Positions 16,797 through 24,472 of a stretch of 27,179 bases of DNA are shown here, piece by piece. Under the pieces are notes generated by a model. It had not been told where the DNA came from and made no database searches. It saw only the letters and a program-made list of their open reading frames with translations. Position 1 is the first letter of the stretch, and the number at the start of each line of letters is the position of its first letter. A program made the position numbers and the translations under genes. The stretch is from positions 1-27,179 of IMG/VR virus record IMGVR_UViG_3300030099_004074. One strand, written 5' to 3'. Source of the DNA: a virus.

Positions 16797-17230
16797 TGCC
16801 CATTCCTTATTAGTTGCGATACCTCTTTTGCCCTGTTTGGAGTTTGATTTGCCCACCTAGAATCTAAACATTCTTCTGCAGCATCTGCCCATTTACTATC
16901 AGCTAAAAATGCTATTGTTTTTTTAAATTTACTAAATGCTGTTAAACCAATCTGATATGCAATAGAAACCACCCCACATTTAACCATATCTGGTAAGTCA
17001 TCATACCAATTATATTTTTTTGCTAAATTGTGCTCTAATTTGTGGATTTTACGCACTAAAATCATTTCTGCTATATCTTCATCTAATTCCAAATAATCTA
17101 CCCTAAAACCGTACCCTATGGTGTAAAAGTCCTCGCTAACCTGCTTACCATCTGCTGTCTTATAACTTAGCTTATACGGTTTTGACCTAAATCCTTCATG
17201 ATGTTTTATTATTTCTAATGCTTTGTTCAT
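16793..17230 (-). CDS. Endolysin, T4-type lysozyme (glycoside hydrolase family 24)
   Basis: A 145-aa protein with the GH24 layout. Glu12 in KHHEGFR is the expected catalytic acid (T4 Glu11); YTIGYGF (residues 36-42) matches the T4 motif YTIGIGH with Thr37 as T4 Thr26; the preceding segment is longer than in T4 (an insert of about eight residues, 21-34), with Asp34 a candidate for the second acid. The C-terminal half has the usual helices and the family tail PNRAKEVSQLIRNG. It should cleave the N-acetylmuramic/N-acetylglucosamine bond in peptidoglycan. No signal peptide is seen, so a holin is needed. The ATG overlaps the stop of the upstream gene (ATGA) and its own stop overlaps the next start. 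Confidence 0.9.
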   Translation of the reverse strand: MNKALEIIKHHEGFRSKPYKLSYKTADGKQVSEDFYTIGYGFRVDYLELDEDIAEMILVRKIHKLEHNLAKKYNWYDDLPDMVKCGVVSIAYQIGLTAFSKFKKTIAFLADSKWADAAEECLDSRWANQTPNRAKEVSQLIRNGQ

Positions 17231-17433
17231 TTTTTCTTTTTCTTAGCAGCTTTTTTCTTAGCAGCTTTTTTCTTAGCTTTAGGTTTTGGTTTTTCTTTTG
17301 GTTTCGGCTTTGGCTTAGGCTTAGGCTCTACCTTTTCAATTACTTTCCAATCATCAGAATCCATCATCATAAAATGTTCGAGCTTTGTTACCTCTTTTGT
17401 TTCTCCAGATAAATTATGTTTTATAGTAATCAT
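17227..17433 (-). CDS. Small protein with Lys/Pro and Lys/Ala repeat tail (68 aa)
   Basis: A 68-aa protein. Residues 1-36 are a mixed acidic/neutral head (MITIKHNLSGETKEVTKLEH ... MMMDSDDWKVIEK); residues 37-68 are a low-complexity tail of KPKPKPKP type that ends in KKAAKKKAAKKKKK, like a histone H1 tail. A 15-bp tandem repeat (two full copies, 17242-17271) encodes the AAKKK units, so the tail can change length by slippage. A strong AGGAG site precedes it. It lies between capsid gene and lysozyme, just after the capsid hairpin. DNA binding is inferred; the head domain was not recognised. Confidence 0.6.
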   Translation of the reverse strand: MITIKHNLSGETKEVTKLEHFMMMDSDDWKVIEKVEPKPKPKPKPKEKPKPKAKKKAAKKKAAKKKKK

Positions 17434-17450
17434 GAATTTCTCCTGTTTAT

Positions 17451-17477
17451 ATATAGGGGCCTAAAAGGCCCCTATAT
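17451..17477. terminator. Perfect 12-bp hairpin between capsid and next gene
   Basis: ATATAGGGGCCT at 17451-17462 pairs completely with AGGCCCCTATAT at 17466-17477, with a three-base loop. Reading in the direction of the capsid operon (minus), it lies 11 bases beyond the capsid stop and is followed by ATAAACAGGAG, with no U-run, and only 17 bases from the next ATG. It may act as a partial terminator, as an RNA stability or processing stem, or limit expression of genes after the very abundant capsid protein. It is too regular to be chance. Confidence 0.7.
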
Positions 17478-17488
17478 TATTCTATATT

Positions 17489-18523
17489 CTAGTGAACTGT
17501 ACCTAGAATGAATACTCTTTTTTGTCCAGCAGTAGATGCATTTCGTACTAGACATCCATACATTACATCAGAAACAACTTTGGTTCCTAAGTAATCTATA
17601 TCATAATCGGCTTGCATTCTAATGTTTGAACTGTATGCAATGTGCATAGCTGACTTATGAACACAGTAACCAATCGGAGTCACATCATGGTCATCATCAC
17701 CAGCTGTACTATCCATATCAGTTCTTGCAGTTGTTACTGCATTTGACATAAGCACTGGAATTCCAAAAACAGTAGCAACTTGACCACTGTTAGCAAATCC
17801 TTGACCTAATGGAGAACCAGCAGTACCGTATGACAGCTGAACTAATCTAGCTAATCCAGCATAAGCTGTCGGTGATAATACTAAAGTCCAATTTGATGGG
17901 TCTTGGTCTTCTGCTAATATATTTTGCAACACTAAATCAAAATCAGCATTATTGGCCTCATATAGGTCACTACCCACATTGATAGAGTTTATATCTCCAT
18001 CAGCTGTTTGGCAAGATGCAAGAAGTTTGCCCTCTAGGTATGTATCAATTTCTTTAGCTAGGGCATAACCCATTTCTTGTGCATAAATATTCATTATATC
18101 ATAATTAGACTGAACCTTTAAAACATCTTCTACTAAGGTTGCTGAATACTTATGTTGGTCAACTTCTAAGGTAAGTTCAGTTTGAGCAGTCATATCGCTT
18201 CCGTATGCGCCTATTGGACTATTTATAGCTTTAGTTCCAGTAGCAACTTGGTCAAACTGAGGAATGTGAATCTTATCACCACCACTTGAAACAAATGCTG
18301 ATAAGTCATTACATAAATTAGCAAATACTAGTTTGTCTTTAAATGCTAATTCTACTGCTGGTGCCCATACTTCTGGTACGAAAACATCCCATGACCTATT
18401 TCCAGCTCCTACAGCTGTTTGGCCGAGTCCACCAGAGGTAATCTTATCAGTTGCTATATCATTAAGTACGTTACCCATAGGTCCATTTTGAACCCAGTTT
18501 TGAATATTATTTAAAAGTTTCAT
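17489..18523 (-). CDS. Major capsid protein (P22/HK97-fold type)
   Basis: A 344-aa protein, typical length for an HK97-fold coat. Residues about 42-72 (NRSWDVFVPEVWAPAVELAF, then KDKLVFANLC) and the C-terminal stretch RMQADYDIDYLGTKVVSDVM followed by YGCLVRNAS are the family signature of the P22-coat-like group. It follows the scaffold gene, has a strong AAGGAG site, and is followed by a hairpin. No N-terminal pro-domain or adjacent protease gene is seen, so assembly is probably guided by a separate scaffold, not by cleavage. Codon use is plainly more ordered (fewer rare runs) than in its neighbours, fitting high expression; that last point is an impression, not a count. Confidence 0.93.
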   Translation of the reverse strand: MKLLNNIQNWVQNGPMGNVLNDIATDKITSGGLGQTAVGAGNRSWDVFVPEVWAPAVELAFKDKLVFANLCNDLSAFVSSGGDKIHIPQFDQVATGTKAINSPIGAYGSDMTAQTELTLEVDQHKYSATLVEDVLKVQSNYDIMNIYAQEMGYALAKEIDTYLEGKLLASCQTADGDINSINVGSDLYEANNADFDLVLQNILAEDQDPSNWTLVLSPTAYAGLARLVQLSYGTAGSPLGQGFANSGQVATVFGIPVLMSNAVTTARTDMDSTAGDDDHDVTPIGYCVHKSAMHIAYSSNIRMQADYDIDYLGTKVVSDVMYGCLVRNASTAGQKRVFILGTVH

Positions 18524-18567
18524 TTAATCTCCTTCTGCTTTCGCAAAGGTTAATGTTAAATGATACT

Positions 18568-19113
18568 CTATTTTTTATTCATTAGCACCTGCGTATGCCA
18601 TTGTTTTCTTTCCTCTGCTGTCATATCTGAGTAAGATTTACTTGACGTACTATTTTTTACCATACTTGGTATATTTGGTATGTGCGCACCTTGAGGCTGT
18701 TGATTTTTTAAGGTTTTTTTATGAATATATTTTAGAGTATCTAAATCTTTACCAGCCAATTCCTCTCTATCCTCTTCTGGAAATTCCTCTAAAATATTTG
18801 TTTTTTCAGTTTCAAGATATGATGTATACTTATCTTTATATGTAGACAATTCTTTATTTTGTGATTTAAGTCTATCAATTAGTTCAGTCTGTTTACCTTC
18901 CTGAATCATTTTTTCTTCCTCATACTGATTTACTTTTAATCTAAGAGCATCTACCTCACTGACAGCATTTTGCTTTCCTGCTCGCTGTTTTTTAGAGTTT
19001 TCTATTTCCTGCAAATAGAGTGCTTTATAATCAGGTTGTGCTTCCTGTTGTGTTTGAGCAGTGCTCTGCTCCTCTGCTGACGTTGCCTGCTGGCTGTCGT
19101 TTTCTGTGTTCAT
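18568..19113 (-). CDS. Capsid scaffolding protein
   Basis: A 181-aa, Gln/Glu/Lys-rich, almost entirely helical protein just upstream of the capsid gene. A disordered start (NDSQQATSAEEQSTAQTQQE) is followed by a coiled coil from about residue 27 to 110 (VDALRLKVNQYEEEKMIQEG; LKSQNKELSTYKDKYTSYLE) and a C-terminal helix (SDMTAEERKQWHTQ). This composition, size and position are those of phage scaffolding proteins. AAGGAG lies five bases before the ATG. It is the first gene of the leftward structural operon, divergent from the large terminase. Confidence 0.82.
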   Translation of the reverse strand: MNTENDSQQATSAEEQSTAQTQQEAQPDYKALYLQEIENSKKQRAGKQNAVSEVDALRLKVNQYEEEKMIQEGKQTELIDRLKSQNKELSTYKDKYTSYLETEKTNILEEFPEEDREELAGKDLDTLKYIHKKTLKNQQPQGAHIPNIPSMVKNSTSSKSYSDMTAEERKQWHTQVLMNKK

Positions 19114-19189
19114 CTGAACTCCTTATAATATTTTGTTTAAAAATACAAGTAAAATTTATAAATTAAAATCAATATTTAAAACTAAATTT
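19114..19189. promoter_or_regulatory. Divergent intergenic region between scaffold and large terminase
   Basis: A 76-bp AT-rich gap between two genes that face away from each other, so each strand probably has a promoter here or is read from further away. On the plus strand TATAAT at 19124-19129 could be a -10 box, but no good -35 lies 16-18 bp upstream. On the minus strand TATAAA at 19155-19160 is equally unsupported. Both are low confidence. Confidence 0.3.
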
Positions 19190-20542
19190 ATGGAAAATGT
19201 CACAGATTATAAAAAAACTTGGTTTGATTTTATAGATTACAAGCCCCATAAAGGGCAAAAATTATTACATTATCCTCCAGGGGGTGAATATGACTATAAG
19301 AAAAATCCTGATGGTGTAAGGTTCACCGTTGCGTGTATGGGTAGACGTTGGGGTAAATCTCATTCCTGTGCAAAGGAAATCGAGGTAGCCCTAACTCAGC
19401 CTGGTAAGGTTGTTTGGAATGTTGCACCTAATTACAATACCAGTGAAAAAATATTTAGATTAGTATATGAAGATTTAGTTATTAAGAAAAAATTTAAGCC
19501 ATCAATGTATTCAGCAAGGGACCAAATATTAAAATTTGAATGGGCAGAAGGTGTAAGTGAGTTTCGAGGAAAATCTGCCGAGCACCCTACAGGTTTGATT
19601 GGTGAGGGTTGTGATTTAATAGTTATTGATGAGGCAAGTAAAATACCTAAGTTTCAAAGAATTTGGGAAATGTATTTGAGGCCCACATTGTCAGATAAAA
19701 AAGGTAGAGCAATTTTTATATCTACGCCTGATGGTTTTAATTATTTTTACGAACTATATAATCAAGGTAAAAAAAATAAAAATTGGTTTAGCTTAAACAG
19801 TCCGTCTACTGATAATGAGTATGCTTTTCCTTTAGGAGTAAATGACCCTGATATTATAGAGGCTAAAAATACTTTAAACAAAGATATATATAAACAAGAG
19901 TATGGTGCAAAGTTTACTGCGCTTTCTGGGGCCGTATATGGCGATTTTGAAAGAGATAATAATGTAGGTGATTATAAGGTTAATCGTGAGCTTCCTGTGT
20001 TTTTAGGTATAGATTTTGGATTTAGAGAGCCTGCTTGTTTGTTTGCACAAATAAAAAATATAGATAATTTATTACATGTATATATTGTAGATGAGTTAGT
20101 TCATATAAAAAATATAAGTGATAGAGATTTCTTTAGTCTTATAATTGAAAAAGGTTATAGATTAGGAAGGTGTTTTGGTGACCCAGCAGGGTATCAAATG
20201 CAAAGTTCTGTAGGAATGGGTAGTGCTCATATTTTTAGACAAATGATTGGCAAGCCTATCATGACTATGAAAGATAAGACCAGCAGGTCAATAGCTAGTG
20301 GAATAAATCACGTCAGAAATTTTATATTATCTGATAACAATATTTCAAGATTACACATAGATAAAAAATGTGAGGGATTGATTGAGGATATTGAATCATA
20401 CAGGTATCCAGATGATGAGGGAAAAAGCCTGAAAGAGCTGCCCTTAAAAGATGGAATACATGACCATTCTATGGATGCACTAAGATATTTATTGATTAAT
20501 CTTGACCCAATAAAACAACGTAAATTAACAAGGAATAATTAA
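19190..20542 (+). CDS. terL: Terminase large subunit
   Basis: A 450-aa packaging ATPase-nuclease. ATPase: Walker A GRRWGKS at residues 51-57, Walker B LIVIDEAS at 143-150 (Asp147-Glu148), and coupling motif STPDG at 179-182. Nuclease: first Asp in GIDFG (Asp275), a second acidic site in FGDPAGYQ (Asp331), and the C-terminal HDHSMDALRYLL (Asp425, Asp429). I start at the ATG at 19190-19192, since a TTG at 19133 would add a basic AT-derived extension. Neither start has a Shine-Dalgarno sequence. It leads the rightward operon; portal follows two bases after its stop. Partner small subunit is probably the HTH protein at 26141-26854 on the other strand. Confidence 0.95.
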   Translation: MENVTDYKKTWFDFIDYKPHKGQKLLHYPPGGEYDYKKNPDGVRFTVACMGRRWGKSHSCAKEIEVALTQPGKVVWNVAPNYNTSEKIFRLVYEDLVIKKKFKPSMYSARDQILKFEWAEGVSEFRGKSAEHPTGLIGEGCDLIVIDEASKIPKFQRIWEMYLRPTLSDKKGRAIFISTPDGFNYFYELYNQGKKNKNWFSLNSPSTDNEYAFPLGVNDPDIIEAKNTLNKDIYKQEYGAKFTALSGAVYGDFERDNNVGDYKVNRELPVFLGIDFGFREPACLFAQIKNIDNLLHVYIVDELVHIKNISDRDFFSLIIEKGYRLGRCFGDPAGYQMQSSVGMGSAHIFRQMIGKPIMTMKDKTSRSIASGINHVRNFILSDNNISRLHIDKKCEGLIEDIESYRYPDDEGKSLKELPLKDGIHDHSMDALRYLLINLDPIKQRKLTRNN

Positions 20543-20543
20543 T

Positions 20544-21899
20544 ATGATATTTAACAATAGTTACTCAACAAATCTTTTGGCAGAAGGTGTAAAATCAATG
20601 AAAGCTCAAAATTCTGCTGATAGGCGCAGTTTAGTTACAATGTTTTTAGATTATTATGATGGTGACAACACAAATCAATACATTCAGGATAAATTTGATA
20701 TAAATAATTTCCGTGAGGTGCCCTGCATGTCATTTAATATTACAAAACGTCTTATAGATAAGATGTCACGTACATATCAATTACCACCAAACAGAACATT
20801 AGCATCTGGAAATGACCAATATAAAAATCTTTCAAGATTTAAAAATTATAAAATGGGTCACGTTGAAAGAATGACAAATTTATTAGGTACCGTAGCCTTA
20901 CAAATTACAATGTCTGAGAATATGGGTGAGCCTGTTTTTAAGTATGAGCCGATATTATATTTTGACGTAACTACGTCAGAAATGAATCCATTGGAAATAA
21001 CATCAATACAATACCCAATATTTAACAATGTAGATGATGCAAGTCAGGGAAATGAAAAATTAACATTTGCATACTTTGATAATGAAAAATATATGGTTTT
21101 AGATAATGAAGATAATGTTATTGTTGAAGAACCAAATCCATATGGTAGGATTCCTTTTGTTTTTATAAACAGACAGCATTTGCTTGACTCTGTTTTTTCT
21201 GCAGGAGCATATGATATTGTAAGCTGCAATGAAATGCTTAATATATTATTTACAGAATTAAATTTAGGTTTACGTTTTCAGTTATTCGGTCAATATGTTG
21301 CATCAGGTGTATATGAAGATGAAAAGTTTGAAAGATGGGGTTCTGACCAAGTGATAACTGTCCCTGATGGTGTAGATGTAAAATTATTACAGCCTATGCC
21401 AAACGTGGATTCGGCATTGAAAGTAGCTCGTAGTATGGTAGAACTTGTAGCTACAAATAATCACATGTCGGTATCATTTGCAGAAACATCCAGGGACAGG
21501 CCCCAGTCAGGTATAGCATTAAAAATTAAAGAGTTAGAATCACATGAAAATTTTGAGAAAGAAAGAGAAAAGTGGTCGTTTTATGAGCAGGAAATATTTA
21601 TGTTAGAAAGAGTAATCGCATCTGTAAGTGGTATAAATATTGGAAATAATTTAGGCGTTGATTTTAAAGAACCAGAATATCCACAAACTGCAGCCGATGA
21701 GATTGCAATGCAACAGTTTTTATTAGATAATGACTTAACTACAAAAGCTAAAATATTAAGAAAGTATAATAAAGATTTAACATTAGAGCAGGCAGAACAA
21801 GAAGTTAAAGAAAATAAGGAATCTAATGAGCAAGGAAAAGAACAGCAAGCACCAGGATTATTTGGTCGAATTGGTCAAAGACCTCCAACAGCTCAATAA
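20544..21899 (+). CDS. Portal protein
   Basis: A 451-aa portal, the ring at one head vertex through which DNA passes. Position directly after the large terminase (gap of one base) and length are right; the central block NPYGRIPFVFINRQHLLDSV and then DIVSCNEMLNILFTELNLGL match the P-[VI]-x-F-x-N pattern followed by the stem helices of SPP1-like portals. The end is a Lys/Glu/Gln-rich helix and disordered tail (KKENKE region, GLFGRIGQRPP). Its last 74 bases overlap another gene in a different frame. Confidence 0.9.
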   Translation: MIFNNSYSTNLLAEGVKSMKAQNSADRRSLVTMFLDYYDGDNTNQYIQDKFDINNFREVPCMSFNITKRLIDKMSRTYQLPPNRTLASGNDQYKNLSRFKNYKMGHVERMTNLLGTVALQITMSENMGEPVFKYEPILYFDVTTSEMNPLEITSIQYPIFNNVDDASQGNEKLTFAYFDNEKYMVLDNEDNVIVEEPNPYGRIPFVFINRQHLLDSVFSAGAYDIVSCNEMLNILFTELNLGLRFQLFGQYVASGVYEDEKFERWGSDQVITVPDGVDVKLLQPMPNVDSALKVARSMVELVATNNHMSVSFAETSRDRPQSGIALKIKELESHENFEKEREKWSFYEQEIFMLERVIASVSGINIGNNLGVDFKEPEYPQTAADEIAMQQFLLDNDLTTKAKILRKYNKDLTLEQAEQEVKENKESNEQGKEQQAPGLFGRIGQRPPTAQ

Positions 21900-22080
21900 G
21901 GTAACACCTGAGATATTACAAGCTGATATAAAAGAGGTAGTAAAAAATCCTGAACAATATGCTTTAGATTTTGCAGAGATTATTTTTACTAGACATTTTT
22001 CCAGATATATAAAAGCATATAAATTAGGTGAAGATTTTGCGAAACGTAATATGAAAATGAAAAGTAAAATTAATGATTAA
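21826..22080 (+). CDS. Small helical protein overlapping the portal gene end (84 aa)
   Basis: An 84-aa protein, charged and helical (DYLVELVKDLQQLNKVTPEI; DFAEIIFTRHFSRYIKAYKL). It starts at an ATG with AAGGA five bases upstream, inside the portal coding region, sharing 74 bases in another frame, and its stop overlaps the next start. Long overlaps of this kind occur in densely packed phages. Role unknown; location between portal and head completion gene suggests head morphogenesis. Confidence 0.65.
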   Translation: MSKEKNSKHQDYLVELVKDLQQLNKVTPEILQADIKEVVKNPEQYALDFAEIIFTRHFSRYIKAYKLGEDFAKRNMKMKSKIND

Positions 22081-22531
22081 AAAAACTTTTAATTTAAAAA
22101 AACTAGTTGCTACAATGCCTGACCTCTTTAAAAATTTTGTAAATACACATGGGGCAGGCATAAATGATGCAATCCAAAACGGAATTGATTTATCTGAAGA
22201 TATACATGGCCGACCATTTAAATCTATGAGTCCTGTGACTGAGGCAATACGTAATAGAAAAAGTACAGGAAATAAGCTGCTAGATGAATCTGGAGAAATG
22301 AGAAAAACAAAATTAGAAAAAGCTACAAGGGATAATCTTGTTTTTTCAATTACAAATGTTGGTAAAAATAGTGATGGTGAATATTATGGAACATTTCATA
22401 ATACAGGTGATGGTGTTCCTAAAAGAGAATGGTTTGGTATCCCCAAAGAAAGTAAGCCTGGAGGTTCAGATTATAACAAAAGAAAAGAGGTTTTGCTGCG
22501 TATGATAAGACAGGCCTGGAGAAAATATTAA
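22073..22531 (+). CDS. Phage virion morphogenesis protein (Mu gpG / tail completion-like)
   Basis: A 152-aa protein. Residues about 46-80 (GRPFKSMSPVTEAIRNRKST, then LLDESGEMRKTKL) and later DGVPKREWFGIP follow the pattern of Mu gpG-type virion morphogenesis proteins (R-P-[FW] ... L-x-x-[ST]-G-x-[LM]-x-x-[ST]; F-[LM]-G-[IL]). The gene directly precedes a MuF protein, and in Mu-like phages genes F and G are adjacent. It overlaps the upstream stop by eight bases and shares a base with the MuF start. Likely head or tail completion. Confidence 0.65.
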   Translation: MIKKTFNLKKLVATMPDLFKNFVNTHGAGINDAIQNGIDLSEDIHGRPFKSMSPVTEAIRNRKSTGNKLLDESGEMRKTKLEKATRDNLVFSITNVGKNSDGEYYGTFHNTGDGVPKREWFGIPKESKPGGSDYNKRKEVLLRMIRQAWRKY

Positions 22532-24012
22532 TGGCTAAATTGGATGATTATAAGGATTTATGGGGTGAGGATTTTGGTGAGCTTGTAAAGTTGTTTAGGG
22601 CAGGGGTAACTCCTGAATTAGAAAATTTACTAGTTGGAATTGTTGATTCTATGGTATTTGATGCCAGGTCATTTGCTTTAAATATAGAAAAGTCTGTAGC
22701 TAATATGGCTCAGACTGGTATGTCTATGAATTTAATCGAAGATGTTTTGACTGAAGATATGCAGACAGGTGGTAAAATATTTGGGCAGCTTAGAAACAAT
22801 ATTAAAGAAACTACAGCTAAAGCTATAAATCAATCTTCTAGGTTAGGTCAATATTCTACTTACTTTGCTAATCCTGAATTACTTATGGACTCACCTAGTG
22901 AATCAAAACCAATGAAATTTATGTGGGTAACGGTAGCAGGTCATAAGGTTTGTAGAGATTGCATATCAAGGTCAGGAAGAATAAAAACTTTTGATGAATG
23001 GTCTACTGATGGATTACCTGGAGCAGGTCAGACAGTATGTGGTGGATATTGCTATTGCATCATAGACCCTATTGGTCAAATGGATGAAAAGATTGATGCA
23101 CCAGTTGAGCCTGAGGTAAATGCTGAATCAGCAAAGTCATCTGAAAATATAGCTTTAGCATCACTTGGAGATTTAAGTCCACAGCAAATGAAACTATATA
23201 AAAAAGCATTTGATTTAGATTCTGATAATGCTGTTGGACTTTTAAAAAGAAAAGGTTTGACAAAAGCTGAGGCATTAAAACAAATCGCTGACCATCGATT
23301 GAAATTACAATCAGTTAAACGTGATACAAGGAGTTTATATTTTAATTCTGAATCTGGAAGATATGTTAGAGATAGAGCTATCTTACATTCCAGGATTGCA
23401 AGAACAATCGTACAAGAGGGCAAGATAGCAAAGACAGGCAGGCCTGATTTCTTAATGACTGGTGGAGTTCCAGGTGCTGGTAAATCTACGATGCTAGAAA
23501 AAGCATTTGGAGTATCTGAAAGCAGACCACATAGATTTGTACATGTGGACAGTGACAGAATAAAAGGTATGCTTGCAGCTTTTGATGATACTAAAATTAC
23601 ATGGAACGCAGGACTATATCATGAAGAGGCAGACAGTATTATTAAAATGATATTCCAACAAAGCTACAATCAAAGACGGCATATACTGTTTGATGGTACA
23701 ATGAAAACTGGACCTAAAATGGTAAAGTTTTTGGATTGGTTTTCTACTACAGGTGGATACAGGCCCTTGCTTGGATTTGTAGATGTTAATGTAGATATAG
23801 CTATTGAAAGAGCTATTGCACGTTCTTTAAATAATGGTAGATTTGTAGAGCCAGCTTACATATTAACACACCTAGGAAAAAATAGAAAAAGCTATGAACT
23901 TTTAAAATCTAAATTTCCTGAAATGGAATATGTTATGTTTGACAATAATGTATTTGGTCGAGAGCCTAAACTATTAGAGGCTAGCTCGTTTTTTGATTTT
24001 CTTAATCCGTAG
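22531..24012 (+). CDS. MuF-type minor head protein fused to a zeta-toxin-like kinase
   Basis: A 493-aa two-part protein. Residues 1-185: helical MuF/SPP1-gp7-like head protein; the conserved block is WVTVAGHKVCRDC (residues 132-144), then GLPGAGQTVCGGYCYCII, with cysteines 141, 144, 170, 174 and 176 as a probable zinc site. Residues 216-300: helical linker and RYVRDRAILHSRIART, the usual lead-in to zeta toxins. Residues 308-475: P-loop kinase, Walker A GGVPGAGKST (311-320, Lys318), HVDSDRIKGM (Asp340, Asp342), HILFDGTMKT (Asp388, where zeta toxins usually have Glu), and ERAIARSL (lid arginines). Zeta toxins phosphorylate UDP-N-acetylglucosamine. MuF proteins enter the head and can carry C-terminal toxins (MuF polymorphic toxins). 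Delivery with DNA is inference. Confidence 0.85.
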   Translation: MAKLDDYKDLWGEDFGELVKLFRAGVTPELENLLVGIVDSMVFDARSFALNIEKSVANMAQTGMSMNLIEDVLTEDMQTGGKIFGQLRNNIKETTAKAINQSSRLGQYSTYFANPELLMDSPSESKPMKFMWVTVAGHKVCRDCISRSGRIKTFDEWSTDGLPGAGQTVCGGYCYCIIDPIGQMDEKIDAPVEPEVNAESAKSSENIALASLGDLSPQQMKLYKKAFDLDSDNAVGLLKRKGLTKAEALKQIADHRLKLQSVKRDTRSLYFNSESGRYVRDRAILHSRIARTIVQEGKIAKTGRPDFLMTGGVPGAGKSTMLEKAFGVSESRPHRFVHVDSDRIKGMLAAFDDTKITWNAGLYHEEADSIIKMIFQQSYNQRRHILFDGTMKTGPKMVKFLDWFSTTGGYRPLLGFVDVNVDIAIERAIARSLNNGRFVEPAYILTHLGKNRKSYELLKSKFPEMEYVMFDNNVFGREPKLLEASSFFDFLNP

Positions 24013-24202
24013 GCTCTTCAAAATCTTCGAGGTCCTCAAACTCTCCATCGACTCCATTATCTAAATTATCATACTCAGATAGCTTGTCATCTTTGACAAA
24101 CATATCACGCAAGTCATCTAGTAATGTATCTTCTGGGTCAATGAGCTGACCATTCTTATCTAGCTTACGTTTGTTTGGTAATTGGTCACCAGTGTATGGC
24201 AT
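24002..24202 (-). CDS. Small acidic protein, 3' end overlapping the MuF-zeta gene (66 aa)
   Basis: A 66-aa protein with about 24 Asp/Glu, especially in the last 30 residues (VDGEFEDLEDFEEPTD). It begins MPYTGDQLPNKRK and has AGAGGT six bases before the ATG. Its stop lies inside the last codons of the converging MuF-zeta gene (11-base overlap). No family recognised. A DNA-mimic-like or antitoxin role for the neighbouring kinase is possible, but it is not in the same operon as the toxin and nothing shows such activity. Confidence 0.6.
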   Translation of the reverse strand: MPYTGDQLPNKRKLDKNGQLIDPEDTLLDDLRDMFVKDDKLSEYDNLDNGVDGEFEDLEDFEEPTD

Positions 24203-24271
24203 GATATACCTCTAGTTTAATCTTTAATATAATATTATTATGTATTTTCTACAAGTGAAAGTATTTTTTTA

Positions 24272-24472
24272 TTATCTGCAAATTTCACAATTACTCCTAT
24301 TGCAATCACACGTACATAGTCTTTTGTCATCTTCTCCTTTTAAAAGTATTGCTTTTAATTCAAATATTATATGGGACACTAGAACTCTACTTTCATTTGA
24401 ATGTTGCTTTGGCTGTATTGATTCAAAATGTTTAATTCTATCTTCTATAAGTTCTTTATAATAAGAATCCAT
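24272..24472 (-). CDS. Small protein with Cys cluster (66 aa)
   Basis: A 66-aa protein: a helical start (SYYKELIEDRIKHFESIQPK) and a C-terminal run RLCTCDCNRSNCEICR with five cysteines in 14 residues, which could bind a metal. Its ATG overlaps the stop of the LPD29-like gene (TAATG), so the two are cotranslated, and GGGGG precedes it. Role unknown. Confidence 0.6.
   Translation of the reverse strand: MDSYYKELIEDRIKHFESIQPKQHSNESRVLVSHIIFELKAILLKGEDDKRLCTCDCNRSNCEICR

Noticed and set aside
16797-16856. Upstream start for the TM plus coiled-coil protein
   Set aside because: Lies inside the lysozyme gene; the ATGA junction at 16793-16796 is the normal start.
18524-18567. Small stem CTTT/AAAG between scaffold and capsid genes
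   Set aside because: Four-base stem only, no U-run; too weak for a terminator call.
19133-19189. TTG start extending the large terminase by 19 residues
   Set aside because: The added residues are a lysine-rich translation of AT-rich intergenic DNA; the ATG at 19190 gives a normal length.
23076-23423. Minus-strand frame opposite the MuF-zeta linker
   Set aside because: Shadow of the plus-strand gene; no ribosome site or family similarity.
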